A DNA stretch of 64,000 nt from Blasia pusilla (lineage: Eukaryota > Marchantiophyta > Marchantiopsida > Blasiales), in assembly GCA_050084515.1 (NCBI GenBank), contig CM114272.1, positions 61,814,001 to 61,878,000 of the forward strand, in the 5' to 3' direction. Of the stretch, positions 47,893 through 60,849 are shown one piece after another (the first letter of the stretch is position 1; each line of letters opens with the position of its first letter). The notes under the pieces were generated by a model, which saw only the letters and a list, made by a program, of their open reading frames with translations, was not told where the DNA came from and searched no databases. The position numbers and the translations under genes are program-made.

Positions 47893-48200
47893 ACCTCCGA
47901 GCTGCGGTCCCACTCTCTGCCCCCACTTCTTTCCCCCTAACTCACAACCTCCTCCTCCTCCTCCTCCTCTCCTATCGCAGCAAATTCGCCCTCGCGCACT
48001 CCACTGATCCGTTCATCGATCAAGCGAACAACAATCAAACGCACACATCCACCTCCGAGCTGCAATCCAACGCTCTGCCGGCCTTTTTCCTCCCTTTCTC
48101 CCAACCTCCTCCTCCTCCTGTTCACTCGCAGCAAATTCGCCCTCGCGCACTCCACGGATCCTTCAACGCTTGAATCCAAGAGTCCAACAACAATCACGCA
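47893..48200. repeat. Direct duplication, period about 158 bp, upstream of anthranilate synthase
   Basis: ACCTCCGAGCTGC starts units at 47893 and 48051. Both contain (CTC)n-type CCTCCTCCTCC, then CGCAGCAAATTCGCCCTCGC and GCACTCCAC.GATCC, then 'aacaacaatca'. It begins about 120 bp upstream of the predicted start codon, so it probably overlaps the 5' UTR or promoter. Confidence 0.85.
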
Positions 48201-48715
48201 AACTGCTTCTGCCAAACCCTACCTCCAGCATTCGCAGGCGCTTCCTTCCGCCCGCCCACCTCCTGCCACTGCCATGCTTTCCTGCAAGGCTATGGCAACT
48301 GTGCTGCTACTCCTGGTCTCTGCTGCTTTGGATACTTCCTTCCCCAATATCAACACGTCTGGGAGCCCGAAGGTGTAGCATGAGTAATAGGGTTCGTCTC
48401 TTTTAATGGATCGGATAGGGCTTGCCATTAAATAGTGCGCGTTATATACTGGTTTGAATTATTTATGGCCCGTTATATACTGGTTTCTTTTTCTTTATCC
48501 GCTTGTTTATTAGTGCATTAATAACTGGTTAGCATACGAAAAGAATTTGTATGGAAAACTGATATTTTATTTAAAGAATTTCTTTGCATTTATAATATTA
48601 TGGGAGGTTGTCTTATGGATATGCAAATATTTCTTTATTTGACACGTGGCAACTAGACAGCAGAAAATGTTTTTCTTCCTATAAACAACAAGAAAAAAAA
48701 TTGAATTTGTGTGGT

Positions 48716-48890
48716 GCATCTTTAATCTTCCCTTCACAAGTTACACTCCAACAAAAATTCTTCGAACACTTTTTATTCCTGTGCAGCGCATGGGCACCTT
48801 GCATCCTTAATCTTCCCTTCACAAGTTACGCTCCAACAAAAATTCTTCAAACACTTTTTATTCATGTGCAGCGCACGGGCACCTTACTAG
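48716..48890 (+). mobile_element. Helitron-like 3' end, duplicated in tandem
   Basis: Two units of about 87 bp (GCATC.TTAATCTTCCCTTC ... GTGCAGCGCA.GGGCACCTT) follow each other. The second ends with a GC-rich palindrome and TACTAG followed by T, as a Helitron 3' terminus should. The matching 5' end was not identified; TTTGACACGTGGCAAC near 48636 resembles the internal ACACGTG of the Helitron at 55052. Confidence 0.55.
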
Positions 48891-48908
48891 TAGAACACTA
48901 TGTATATA

Positions 48909-49064
48909 CTAGTACAATGAGTGAAAGGGCACATTGTTTGTTAAACCACCTGTTAAGTAACGTGTTAAATACTGTACATGTCGTCGCCAGAGGAGGTAGC
49001 AACGTGCACGTTTCCGCGCAAGAGGAAGAGATTCTCAAACCCCATCCTCTTTTAATAATATAGA
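48909..49064 (-). mobile_element. Short non-autonomous Helitron
   Basis: On the minus strand it runs from TCTATATTATTAAAAGAGGA (49064) to CTCATTGTACTAG (48909), between host A and T. Arms ACAATG/CATTGT form a weak 3' hairpin. It is the relative of 35566-35724. Confidence 0.75.
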
Positions 49065-49175
49065 TTGGTATTTCCATATTTAGTAAACAAGTAGGGAGGA
49101 AAAGAAAAAGGAGTGTATGTATATTTATATAGGGCCGCAATAAATGAAAAGTGCACGTTTTTTAATTACTTGTCA

Positions 49176-49360
49176 CTAGTGGGCAATCCGTGTTGTGCAC
49201 GAGAGTGAAGGTATGTTTCTCTTGCAATTCGTATTCAGGGAAATGTTTTCTTGCAACCCGTAAAATAGATAATATTATTTTGTTATTTGATTGCCACGTG
49301 TCAAACAAAAACAATGAGGTGTTAGCAAATCAAGAAAGCACCCTCCAATAGAAATATAGA
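49176..49360 (-). mobile_element. Short non-autonomous Helitron
   Basis: On the minus strand it runs from TCTATATTTCTATTGGAGGG (49360) to CGGATTGCCCACTAG (49176), between A and T. Next to the 3' end is a palindrome-like GTGCACAACACGGATTGCCC. Confidence 0.65.
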
Positions 49361-49454
49361 TTGGAGAGAAAATAATCAATAAACACGTGTGGAGGGCAAG
49401 TGGATAGTCTAGATGGAGAGGGGAAAAAAGGAGTGTATGTAGGGGCTGTAAAAA

Positions 49455-49731
49455 CTAGTGCACACATTTGAATTATTTTCATGGGAAAATTATTAATTAG
49501 TAAACATGTGTGGTGTGGAGGAAACTTGGATAGTCTTGATGGATAGGGAAAAAATGGAGTGTATGTAGGGCCGTAATAATTAATTTTTAAAGTTCTCAAG
49601 TGTTATTTTAAATCAATTTCAAATGATCTTCTTGGTTTAGAAAACAAACAATTATGTTGGATGAAAGTGCCAAATTTTGAGAATGAAAAATGTTTGCAAA
49701 ATGAAAAGGCACTCTCCAATAATGATGTAGA
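49455..49731 (-). mobile_element. Possible Helitron-like repeat
   Basis: A 5' terminus A|TCTACATCATTATTGGAGAG is at 49731 on the minus strand. A CTAG|T candidate 3' end is at about 49455. The left part resembles 22230-22435. The 3' end is uncertain. Confidence 0.4.
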
Positions 49732-50798
49732 TTCTATTAAGGAAAGGTGGAGATTGACTCTATCCATGATGACGACATTGCTTTTATGGCATATGTGGTG
49801 GTTTAAAAATAAACTATTTTTTGTACGTGTTACGTACTCAATTTAGGACGGATGGAAATGAAAATACTTCACAAATGGAGAATATATTGGAGTCGTTACA
49901 TTAGATGCATATTAGGGCATGTCAAAGATCCTCCTCATGGGGATTCTTGCAAATTTTTGTTTAAATATGGGAATAGTCATTAAACTCTCGTTTTGAATTT
50001 TTTTTAAATCATAACTTTTCCCTTATTAATTTAGAAAGGAAGAAATTAGTTTTAGTTGTTTTTCCAACCTCCATCTCTCAATTAATAAAATAAAATGAGT
50101 AATTTTGACCCAAAGTTTGTTTCAAAATATTCTTTAGAAATCCTTCACAATAAAATCTTTTTTTAAGAGAAATTGAAATTATTTTCATCATTTTGAAGAA
50201 TAGTAACTTTTCCATTGTACTACTATTATCTTTCCTCGCTTTTTGCAAAATAATCCGTGATTTCCCTTCCAAAATGTTTTTAAATTCTAATTCTTTAAAA
50301 TATTCTGATAATAATTTTAAATCTTAAAATTAATTTTAACAAAAAAAATCACAATAACTACACTTTTACATTTTTTAATCTTTTAATAGAAAAATAATAG
50401 AATTACTAAAACCTCCTTTCTATTCAAGTTTTGGCTTGGCTTAGGCAAAATTAGAAAAAAAAAACTAAAGAGCTTAAAGGCTTCACACTTCATTCATTGG
50501 AAGTCTATGAACCAGAGACAATGCCCTTAATAATATGATATCCAAAAACACCTTTATACACATTCTAAAATTTTACATTACTTGAGAGAAATATAAATTA
50601 TTCAAGGAATCTTCTTAACAGAGTTTGGAACAATCTACATACTATAGAGGGATTGAATTTTGGGATGTTTCATCTTACAAGTCTCTTGAAAGTGTCTCAA
50701 TATAAAACTAGTGGGTTAACCCTAGGATACAGGTATATAAATATTTCTATTTTTATAAATGATTGGGAGATGGATTTTGAAACGAGTCCCAACTACAA

Positions 50799-51395
50799 CA
50801 AGATCACTCGCCATACGCAGATATAAACAAAACTTTTAATATGAGTTTTCATGGCAAGCTTTACCCATTCCTTAAGAGCTTGTCAAAAGAACAAGGTTTC
50901 ATGTGGACAAAGTTCATGTCTACAGACATGTCCATGTCGGTGGACTTATGTCCGTCCTATGGAATGACTTATCCATATGGGCCCCACCTTCCCCTTCTTC
51001 CTCATTCCCCCTTTGCCTCAATTTTCCACACTTGTCCGTTTCTTCCCAACCTCCCCCCACCTCCACTCCCTCAACGAGATCACTCGTCATATGCAAATGT
51101 CAACAAAACTTTTGATATGAGTTTTCATGGCAAGCTTTACCCATTCCTTAAGAGCTTGTCAAAAGAACAAGGTTTCATGTGGAGAAAATCCATGTCGACA
51201 GACATCTCCATGTCGATGGACTTATGCCCGTCCTATGGAATGACTTGGCCATATGGGTCCCACCTTCCCCTTCTTCCTCGTTCCCTCCACTTGCCTCAGT
51301 GAAACGTACTTGTCCATTTCTTCCCAACCTCCCCCCACCTCCACTCCCTCCCTCCTTGTTGCCCTACCCGCCCCTCCCCTACCTTCCACCATGAG
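50799..51395. repeat. 276-bp tandem duplication, related to 11277-11470
   Basis: Two units start at about 50799 and 51076 with 'gatcactcg.catacgcagat'-type sequence, then ATGAGTTTTCATGGCAAGCT, TGTCAAAAGAACAAGGTTTC and the TCCATGTCG.TGGACTTATG block, and end in C-rich tracts. The period, 276 bp, is a multiple of three, so the frame at 50841-51302 runs through both units and encodes a two-fold repeat (SFHGKLYPFLKSLSKEQGFM in each). I see no evidence that it is a gene. Confidence 0.85.
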
Positions 51396-54071
51396 CTACA
51401 TTTGTGGGGCCCCACCTCTTCCAATCCACGTGCATAAACATATCCATACTTATCCAATTTTTTGCAACAATGCAAAAGAAACATATGGTGCCTCAAAATT
51501 CACAACATGATATAGTGCCTTAGCTCTGTACGCTCACAAAAATTTAGAGTTCGTAGAGGCAATCAAACCCAACCCTCCCAATTTGGGAAGAATAAATTGC
51601 ATATTAACATAGATCATATAATTATGTTGTACTAAGCTCACAAAAGATACCTAACAATCCAATCCAACCAATGGCCAATGAGTCAGTCTCTTTAGAGCTT
51701 ATAAGAAGGCACAAAGGTGCACATACTTCAACTATAGTACCTCAAGCTCGTGAGCTCACAAACATTTAGAGTTCTAAGAAGAAATCAAGTCCATTCCTCC
51801 CAATTTTGAGGAATAATCAAGCTTGTGGCTTGCAAAAATTAGGAGTTCCTAGAGATAAATCAAACCAAAATCCCCTTAATCCGAGAAGAACAATTTTCAT
51901 ATTAATGTAGATCATAAAAAACAAATTTGTGTCACCCTTGCTAGAGTTACCCAACCAATAAAATAATTACAATAGGGGTCAGTCAAGTTATTAGATTACT
52001 TTTGGACTAATGATACAAAGCTTGAATTACTCGTCATTATCCCTACATTGCACGTGGCATCCACTAATGTATAACTAAAATAAATCTAATTTATTGGAAC
52101 AAAACTCAATGTTAATAAGAAAGAGGATATGAAAGTTCCCCCTATAGAAATAAGGAGACTCTAGGGTTTTGAATAGGGAATAGTGGGGGTTTGTATTTTT
52201 TTCCCTTTTTTTTTAAACAAAAATGGTAAGCATGGAAGGGGGATTTTTGGGGTATTTTAAAAAATATAAATAGATTTACACATTAGAGACTCGTAAGGGG
52301 TTTAAAGGAAGGGAAGTTGGTTCATTTAGGTCGAAGGGGCTTGCTTACAATTAAATATGTAAAGTGAAGGGGTTGGGGGTTTTTTTTTCTACAATAAGGG
52401 AAGAAGAATTGGAGGTTTTTTTACATATTGAAATGAATAGATGGGGATGAGATACTTGAATGAAGAGATACAAACGATAATTAAAAAACACTAAGGAGGT
52501 TTAAATAAGGTTAGGGTTTGACCTTGCATCACGTGGGCACACCAACTAGTTGATATAGAAGGACGGGTCACATGGGCATCTTGCGATTGTAGGTAATGTT
52601 CATGCAATGTAACGGATATAGAATTGCGTTATAGGTCGGTCATGGAATTAGGCGGGTGGCTCTACCTAAATTTGGTACATGAGGCAAATGCATCTCATAC
52701 AAAATCTTATGTGATTTTGGCCTGTTGAGATTGTCTTGGCATGTAGAGTACACTTTTTGTGAATTCAAGCATATTTTGCCTCACTACATCAAATTATTCT
52801 CTTGCTCTCCTTTGAGATCTTTTTTTTTGCTAAAGAATTCTTCACTCTTTACAATTTTGATTGCACACCAAAACCTACCAACTTAGCAAAATCTACATAT
52901 GGTTGAGTTAGCTTATATAGAATGAAGAGTGACAATATGCACAAAGAGAATGAGATAGCCTCGTCTATTTTTTTATTTTTTCTTGCTTAATATATAAAAT
53001 AAGATCTTTTGCTAGCTAGAAAAATAAGGCTTTTTACTTTATCATAGATCATACATATTTTTTTACTTTTGTGCTTGTAATAATCTTATTCTTAAGAGCA
53101 TTTGCAAAGAACTTGTAATTTACAAGAAATGCACTTTCAAACTTTGTCCCTCTATTTATGACTACGGGTGTATGTATAATCACTTGCTAATTTTCTTTTA
53201 CTCTCTTTCGTTTTGAAAGAATTTGATGGCTTTAAGAGGCATTGATGATTCTTCTACACATCATTCCATATATATGTTGAGTGGGCCCTTTATGGAGATT
53301 GAGTAAGGGTTCATAAGTCTCTATTTATTCTTAAGCCTATATGTATCTTCCCTTCTTTGTCCTTAACCTCGTGTTTGGAGTTAAGATATCGATAGACCAT
53401 GTGGGAGAGAACAAATAGTCAAAAAGTCAAGAGAGATGGACCCTCAATATTCCTACGAAATGCAAAAGTACAAAAGGGATAAAGATAGAAAATAATTTTG
53501 GTGGAAGGAAGATATGAAGATATGAAGAAATTAAAGATATAAAATGATATATATTTTATGAAGAGGGAAGTTACCAAATTAGTGGGAGTCCCTATTTCTT
53601 TCCAAAAAGACAAAAGGTAATGGATCCTCTCTAGATAATTTGGAAGCATCTAATTTGTCCAATGCATCGTATTGGCCAATCATAATAGTACAAAGAGTGT
53701 AAAACAATGATTACCATGCACCATGAATATAATATGATTTTGGGTTTGCTAGTTTCTCTTCGTAGTGTAGAGTCCGATGATATTTTATACTTTTTTAAGC
53801 ATTTTTATTTTATTAAAGTTTGTAACACAATCTTTTATGACCATGTCCACTAGTAAAGGAAGATAACTTATGAATTTTCAAATATCTCCTATGGAACATG
53901 TGGTAACGAGGCAAAACTTAATGATATTTTTTTGTAATACAAGGAAAAAACATGTTCTTTAATCTTTGGATGTGGTGAATAACATGGGTTGTCTTAAAAT
54001 AAAAGGCCATAAAGTTACTTATAGTGGAAAGAAAATTGTCTTTATTCTAAGATTGTTTTGGTTAAGTTGTC

Positions 54072-54074
<3 letters not shown>

Positions 54075-54149
<75 letters not shown>
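54075..54149. repeat. (TC)37 microsatellite
   Basis: An uninterrupted TC run of about 75 bp. Confidence 0.95.
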
Positions 54150-54151
<2 letters not shown>

Positions 54152-55051
54152 AATTGTCAAAGAGTCCAAAATTGCTATATGGAATTTTCACCACCCTCCA
54201 ATATGAATCTAATGTTGAGTTTTGAGTTTGTAATCGTGTTTAGGCATCAAATCCCCTGACCCCCCATACAACGGCCATCTTATCAATTTTGCACATACGT
54301 GAAATAGACCAAGATGTTTGATAGCACTTCTGTCTTAACTTATTTCCTCTATGCTAGCGCTTGCTAGTTGTTGGTGTATATTACATTCATTCCCTTGTTC
54401 CTCCATGTTGTTACTTTATGTTAAGTCTCTTTACATATCCTTAGTATTCACTTATATCTCCTTTTAGTCCTTACTTATATCTCCTTTTAGTTCGCCATTA
54501 AATTTTAATTTTCTACTGCATTTTCAAACTATTCATACCATCTATATTATTATTTTTCCTATCTATCTCCCATTCATGGCTAAGAGCATAATGTATTTGT
54601 CTAATTTGTAATTTTGATTTGTACTACCACATTTTACTTGTGATACCTTGCGAAGAATAGATTAAGGAAATGCTTATCTATTTGTAGTTGGTTTTCGTAT
54701 GAATCTGCTTTTTTTTTCTTTGTATATGGAATCTTTTGATATATTTGTGTATCGGAACTACATGGCAGATATCTGCATGTTCTATCTAATTTGACCTCTT
54801 ATGTTATTTCACATTTTATTATAGTAATAATATTTGAAGGACTTTTTGTAAGGGAAATCCATCTCACTAATGCAAGTCGACTTTTGGTTTTGTATTGTCG
54901 CATGTTAAAACACTTTGGTTGATTCGAGAGAGTTATTTTTGGGAGACAACAAGGACTCCCGAGCTATATGTCAACTCACCACACTTTACTTCATTGCTAT
55001 TATTCTACTTACCGATTCATTTCTTTCTTGTATGGCCTCCCTAGTATAGCA

Positions 55052-55289
55052 CTAGTGTGGTGCCCATGCGATGCACGGGTACAATACGACCATTAACAGT
55101 CCAATTTCCAATTTTTTAAATCTTAATCATGGCAGGGGAGAAGGAAAAAAAGGTCCACACGAACCTCGAAATAAGGCCAAATACACATACTTTAGAGTGG
55201 CACAAAGAAAAACAAAATTCAAACTTGACACGTGTCGAATCTCGGGAGGAGGTCGGAATCGAGAGGGAGTTCGCCAATAATAATATAGA
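55052..55289 (-). mobile_element. Short non-autonomous Helitron, canonical ends
   Basis: On the minus strand it starts A|TCTATATTATTATTGGCGAA at 55289 and ends in the imperfect palindrome GTACCCGTGCATCGCATGGG (about 10-bp stem), then CACCACACTAG|T at 55052. Host A and T flank it, as for Helitron insertion between A and T. At 238 bp with no coding capacity, it would rely on an autonomous helper. Confidence 0.8.
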
Positions 55290-57140
55290 TTGAGCTTTTT
55301 TTGAAACTTTCTTACATTATAGTTACACAAATGTCTCAAGTATCCAAAAAGAAGCATCACATTACAAGAAAGTACACTTCAATGAGATATCCCTTACACG
55401 TTCTTAGGGAAATAGACTATTTAGTACAGCCTCAGATGGGATTAGACTAGATTAGCTGCAAACACTTTAACATGAGTTCTATTTTCCACTTTCCAATAGA
55501 TTTGGACCTAACTAGCACTAAAGCCTCTCATATCAAACATAATGAAAGTTGCACATGCAAACAACGAGTGACTAGAATTCATTGCATCATTCTCAAATGA
55601 ACCACACATAGTTCCCAACCACCTAGACTTCGATCATGTAAAAAATGAGATGACATAAGTTGAAGTTATTATTGACATGGACATATTCAAGTATAGTGCA
55701 AGTGTAAGCTCTCCAAGCAAAAGAAAATATGCATAATGTCTCTATTGAGGTAAATTAGATAATCTTTCTTCATAATTCCTATATTATATCATTGCATTAC
55801 TTATTATATTTTTCACTCGGTAATTGTATTGTTTTGTTTTTTATTGCACGTGGAATATACAATGATAAAAAAAAATTCATTATTGAGATTTTGAAAATTT
55901 TACTTTTTCCATCACATATGCTTAAGTTATTGTAAGAATTTTGATACCCCAACATATCATGCTATACAATTCCTTAGAGTTTTGCCAAATTTTCTACTTG
56001 CAAATTTTCCACATTTATTGCATTGCAATATTTTGAAGATACTTTCAATATTTTAGTCCAATCTTCCCTCTCTTTTCTATGACTATATACGGTATTATCG
56101 CTTTTCCATATATCATGTGCATGCATAACTTATACTTTGATGCATATTAGCAAGACTTACATTTCATTTAATTTAAGTTTGCTTCATGATTTGTGTACTT
56201 CTATCTATCACGTTATATCTTCAATCCTACTTTTAGTCATGCACTTCAATACTCTTATACAGTGATTTTCCTACTTTCAATTCATTGTCTATTCTATAAG
56301 TTTTACTTCTATCTTTTTTGCTTTCATTTAGTAGCACGTTCACTTATCATTGTTTTTTCCTCTGTTTATGCTTGCACATTCGTACAAGACTTGTAGCACG
56401 TGGTCCATCATACAACCAACCTACTACTTGTACGCTCCATGTCTTACCTCCAATTAGTTATACTACACACTTTATATCACAACACACTGGCAGTTCTCAT
56501 ATCACCGTTGAGTTTTACCAATGGCTCATAAGAAAGATTGACCAATTGCAAGATCGGAATGAGTCTCAAAGCACGAGTCGCTCTACCCAACACAAAAATG
56601 TCCTCACTTGCAGGTAAAAGCAACGCCTATTGACTCCAAGTCACATAGTACAAGCACAACCTTAAAAAGGAAAATCAATACTTCAAAGATTTCATGAAGG
56701 ACACAATCCCTAATTCAAGATAACCCAAAATTGGAACTATAAACAAATATTATACAATTGTTATTTTGTACGTACATTTCAGAAAAGTAGCAACTAGTGT
56801 GACACTTCCACATTTCGCAAGTTCTTCACAAACATGCCTTCTTCTTTTTTAGATTCTTATCCTCACCATCACATCTTTGATGTCTAGACACATAATCGAC
56901 TTTACAAATCTATACACTGCACTCAAGGCATGCTTTTGAGTGACTTGTTTGATAAGTTTTGTTTTTTTTTTGCATATGTCATGACCATACGGATTATGTC
57001 GTAGAGTATGGTGTGCTGGTAGAGGCCATTCCTTATGTAGGACCGTAGTGGCTTGGTAGAGATGTGGTTCCATACATAGGGTTGGGGGTTACTCACTTGG
57101 GGGTGACTTTCCTAGTAGGGCCCGCTCTTAGGTTGGAGGA

Positions 57141-57181
57141 TATAAAGTGGCTTGCCCTCAAAGAACAGTCAGTTCTTTGAG
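57141..57181 (+). promoter_or_regulatory. TATA box and hairpin in the presumed 5' LTR of copy C
   Basis: TATAAA at 57141-57146 is followed ten bases later by perfect 10-bp arms CTCAAAGAAC and GTTCTTTGAG around AGTCA (57157-57181). The layout equals hairpin 1 after the TATA box in the LTR of copy B, though the sequences differ. Confidence 0.65.
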
Positions 57182-58937
57182 TTGAGCCTGTTGCGTTGGG
57201 AGTTAGCCTTGGTAGTGAGTAGAGCTCTTGGCTATGGTGTTTCCAAGCCGACCTAGATTCTCCCATCGTGGAGTGGGTTTGGCTCGATTTTATGTGATTG
57301 TAAACGTGTTTTATGACAAAGAGGTCTTTCACGGATTTCACTCAAAGAACGAGTAGATCAATGGTAGATCAAGAGGATCCGATTAGGGTGATTGTGTACT
57401 CAACCGTGGATGTTCGTGGCTTGTGGCCTATGTTGGAGGTGTGAATCTGGTGCGCGGTTGGTTGGGAAAGAAGCGCCTTTTTGAGAGCTTTCCAACGCGC
57501 TGTAGATCGCGGATTTCGTCAAGGGAGTTGGAAGTTATCAAGCATTGAAGATTTTGGTCGTGTTCGGACGCTTTTTCGATATGGAGAGCTTGGAGTGCGG
57601 AAGTCGTGTTGAAGTTCATCCAGATCGGGTGAGAGGTTCTGTTCTCTGCTCAGACATTGTGATCTCTTGTGAATCTATCTCGCCGAGTGTGTGAGCGTTG
57701 CGGATTTTTTGCGTGCATGAAACTTGGCGGAAGCACTGTCGGATTTGCGATTCTGGAGGTGTATGGACAACAAGTTTGTTTGATTTTTAGCTCGGAGTAC
57801 AGAGCTTGGTTGTAGCTGATTTTTTGTGGAGAGATAGCTATGGTGGTCAATTGAATTTTGATCGAAACAGATTTGATTTCGGTCACGTATTTGTGAAGTA
57901 ATTTCTGATCGAAATTTCGCGGACTAGCTCGAGGTCTGGCTATATGGTGGACAACGGATCGGAGGGGCTGGTTGGTTGGTGACTCATTCATTTTTGAGAC
58001 GCCTATCCCGTTGGGGGCGCCCTGGCAACTCGTGGTAGCTTGGGGCGAGTGGGCGTGAGAGGCGGAGTAAGGAGCAAGGAGCAAGCAAGCAAGCTTGCTT
58101 GCTTGGGCGTGAGGCAATTTTTGCAGGATTTGGGATTTGAGTTTTGCATAACTGGTCACCCATCTTTGGGCTATTATGCCTGGAGGACGCTTAACTGCCG
58201 AGTTCTTAACTATGCCAGTGTATAGAATGTTGTAGCTCATTTGGTGCTATTCGGAGATGTGTTAGGCGCTTTATGCATCTCAGGTTTTTGGTTGATGTAC
58301 CTCTAGCGCATAGTACGGTGTAGCCTCTCCATGCAGGTGATATTTTCAGGTCTTTCTCGCGTTAAACTAGCACGTCATCGACCCTTGGCGAGTAGTAGCT
58401 GTGCGTTAGAATTGTGTGGTGGGTTTTGTGGATTCAGAGGGCACCACGTTTGGTGGATTGTGTTACCTTGATTTCCATTTGCGATTGGAGGGTTGTCATT
58501 GGATTTCCTGTGTTTGGATCCCCTCCATCATGCTTCTTGCTTGCGCGCCCATTGTTAGGGTTGACGCTGATTTCTAGAGTAGTGTTACTCCTGTGTGCTA
58601 CCGGTAGTGAGGCTGGAGGGATGACGAGTAGATTGTGGGAGACTTCTTGTGGTGATGACAAGTAAGGTTGCCTACACCCATAGCTAGTAGAGCTAGAATA
58701 GTATAGCGACATCGACGTCACTTGGTAATTTGGTGGTGGTGCGGCATCGGCGTTGGTCATCACGGAGCTATCGGGTGGTCTGGTTGGGGACCGTGGTGCG
58801 GACAGTGGTGGTTTCACACGGAGTGGATTTAGGTATCGGCTACCTTTTCCACTTCCGACGGTTGATGAAGAGGATGACGAGGGTGTTCCAAACACCGAGT
58901 CTTCTACGTTGTTATCGAGTGTTGCAGCTCCATTGAT

Positions 58938-59670
58938 TTGGGACATGGACGGTGGATATGGGGCCATGAAGGGCCCACGACGATACGGGTGCAAATGGGT
59001 ACCATTGAGTTGGAGGACTTCATGCAGGAGTTTGATACGTGGTGTGATATGAGATGTTGCGAACGCACGTTGTTTACACCCTTCTTGGCTTCGAAGGGTT
59101 GTTTCAAAGACTTGGAAGGACCACCCATGGATGATTACCATGAGTTTAGGAAGGACCATGTTGCTGAGATTGAGGCATGGAGACAATATTGGTCTCCAGG
59201 CTATGTGTCTATCACCCATGGTGGTATTGGTAGTAGTGCTCCTACTATGCCAACCAGCCCGACCCGGCTGAGTGGTGCAGTGCGAGCCGGAGTGGGGGTA
59301 CCGGTGGAGGTACTAGTGGGGGTACTAGTGGAGGTACTAGTGCCCCACCATCGTTTAGCTTGATTGCGAGAGTTCTTCAAGAGGTTGAAGAAGAACTATC
59401 AAGGAGTGAAGATGGAGAAGTTGAGGAATCTTCAGGACTTTGAGCGAAAAGACGGTGAGAGTCTTCGTGAGGCATACACGCGTATCGACGCTTGATTTCA
59501 GATTACCAGGGGTGTGACCGAGGATCGAGCGATCGATTTTGGTATGGGATCTTGGACAAAGATTTGTGCCGTAGGGTACGTGATGCTACTCTTATGAGTG
59601 ATGATTCACCCACATTGACCCATGTGTTTGCTCTATTTGAGAAGAGAGAGTGGTGACATCCGCATTCAGT
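58938..59670 (+). pseudogene. Gag capsid region, copy C
   Basis: The frame reads GTIELEDFMQEFDTWCDM near 59000, then CFKDLEGPPMDDYHEFRKDH, EAWRQYWSPGYVSI, and after a frame change FFKRLKKNYQGVKMEKLRNL and QDFERKDGESLREAYTRI near 59370-59490. This matches gag of copy B residue for residue in the same order. Stops and shifts follow. Confidence 0.8.
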
Positions 59671-59840
59671 AGGGATACAACTACTACTTTCGTGTTCACC
59701 GCCCACCTCACAGTCTCGTAGTAGTGGTGGTGGTAGTAGTAGTGGGAGTCGTGGGGGTACACGCGACCTCGTCAAGTCCTAGAGGGACATTTGTGCAGAG
59801 ACCATTGCCTTCATTTGCTGCCCCCAAAGAAGGACGATCA

Positions 59841-59978
59841 TGTTGGACATGTGGAGGTGATCATGTTAGGAAGTTTTGTCCCCAAGAGGATGGGAGACGG
59901 ACTTTGGAGGATGGGCCTCGATCGGCCCCAACTCGGTGTGATCATTGCGGGAGACTAGGTCATCCTCGAGAGCGTTGC
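59841..59978 (+). pseudogene. Nucleocapsid zinc knuckles, copy C
   Basis: CWTCGGDHVRKFC (59841-59879, CX2CX3HX4C) and CDHCGRLGHPRERC (59937-59978, CX2CX4HX4C) lie in one open frame. Both knuckles are also present in copy B. They bind the genomic RNA. Confidence 0.85.
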
Positions 59979-60849
59979 TTTGATCTTCATCCGAGTTGAG
60001 ATCGGCCGCCGGACCGTGGTGGAGTAGCTCGAGAGGCCGAGGTGGAGGTAGGGGTGGTAGAGGTGGACCGGTGGTTGGAGAGCCTACGGTGGCTACCCCT
60101 ACCACTACGACAGAAGTCGACTATGGTCGCCACGATTGAGCGATTGGAGCGAGAGTTGGCTACTATGGTGGTATCCAAAGATAGATCGGAGTTCGGGAGC
60201 AGGGCTTCCACCTCTTATGGAGGGATGATCTCTCTTATATGGCGAGTGCAAGAGAACAGGTTGAGGCATCACTGAAGATTTACGAGAGGAGCCACTCGGC
60301 GTCGAGCCACGTGGTGCTCTTTGTGGAGTTGGACCCACAGAGGGGTGAAGCCGGGAGGCGAGCTAGGCTTCCCGGTCATTCTTGTTGTATGAGGTGCTTA
60401 GGACTCCATCCATGGTTCCTACGCAGCCTATTGAGCCGACAATGGGGACTGAGGCATCTACATCGCGTGTAGTAGACACGGATGCAACATCCAATGCAGT
60501 ATTGCGGATGGCAACTTCAATGTTGGAATCCCCATTGTTTTCGCCACGAGGCGATGGCTTTAGGAGTTGACTTAGCTCTGTATTTTGATTAGCGACCACG
60601 TTGTGTGAATGTGGGGTGTTATTCTTGCTACACGTGTTGAGGTGGATGAGGGTGTTGCGGTGGAGCGACCCTCTATGTCAGGAGTAGCATTGAGTACCAG
60701 TGCTACTTGGCAGGCAGTAGCGGCAAAGATGGATGCATTACCAGCCCGGCCAGCCATTGATCGTGAGAGGCTTACACTGGTGTATGTATGTTGGACAACT
60801 GAGTGGGATCTTCCGATTGGTGAGTCCTACAGACAGTGTATAGACCAAA
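59979..60849 (+). pseudogene. Gag-pol linker with a short coiled-coil-like segment, copy C
   Basis: Pieces include STMVATIERLERELATMVV near 60115-60170, a helical segment, and MVPTQPIEPTMGTEASTSR near 60410-60470, matching the linker of copy B. No catalytic motif is present. Confidence 0.55.

Larger units (their letters stand above)
49732..57099. other. Large AT-rich intergenic region
   Basis: No gene was recognised. It holds a 276-bp tandem duplication (50799-51395), a (TC)n microsatellite and a Helitron. Many short frames occur without motifs. Confidence 0.5.

Noticed and set aside
50841-51302. A 153-aa protein with a two-fold repeat
   Set aside because: The frame follows from a 276-bp tandem DNA duplication in repeat sequence; a relative at 11277-11470 is not open, and no domain is seen.
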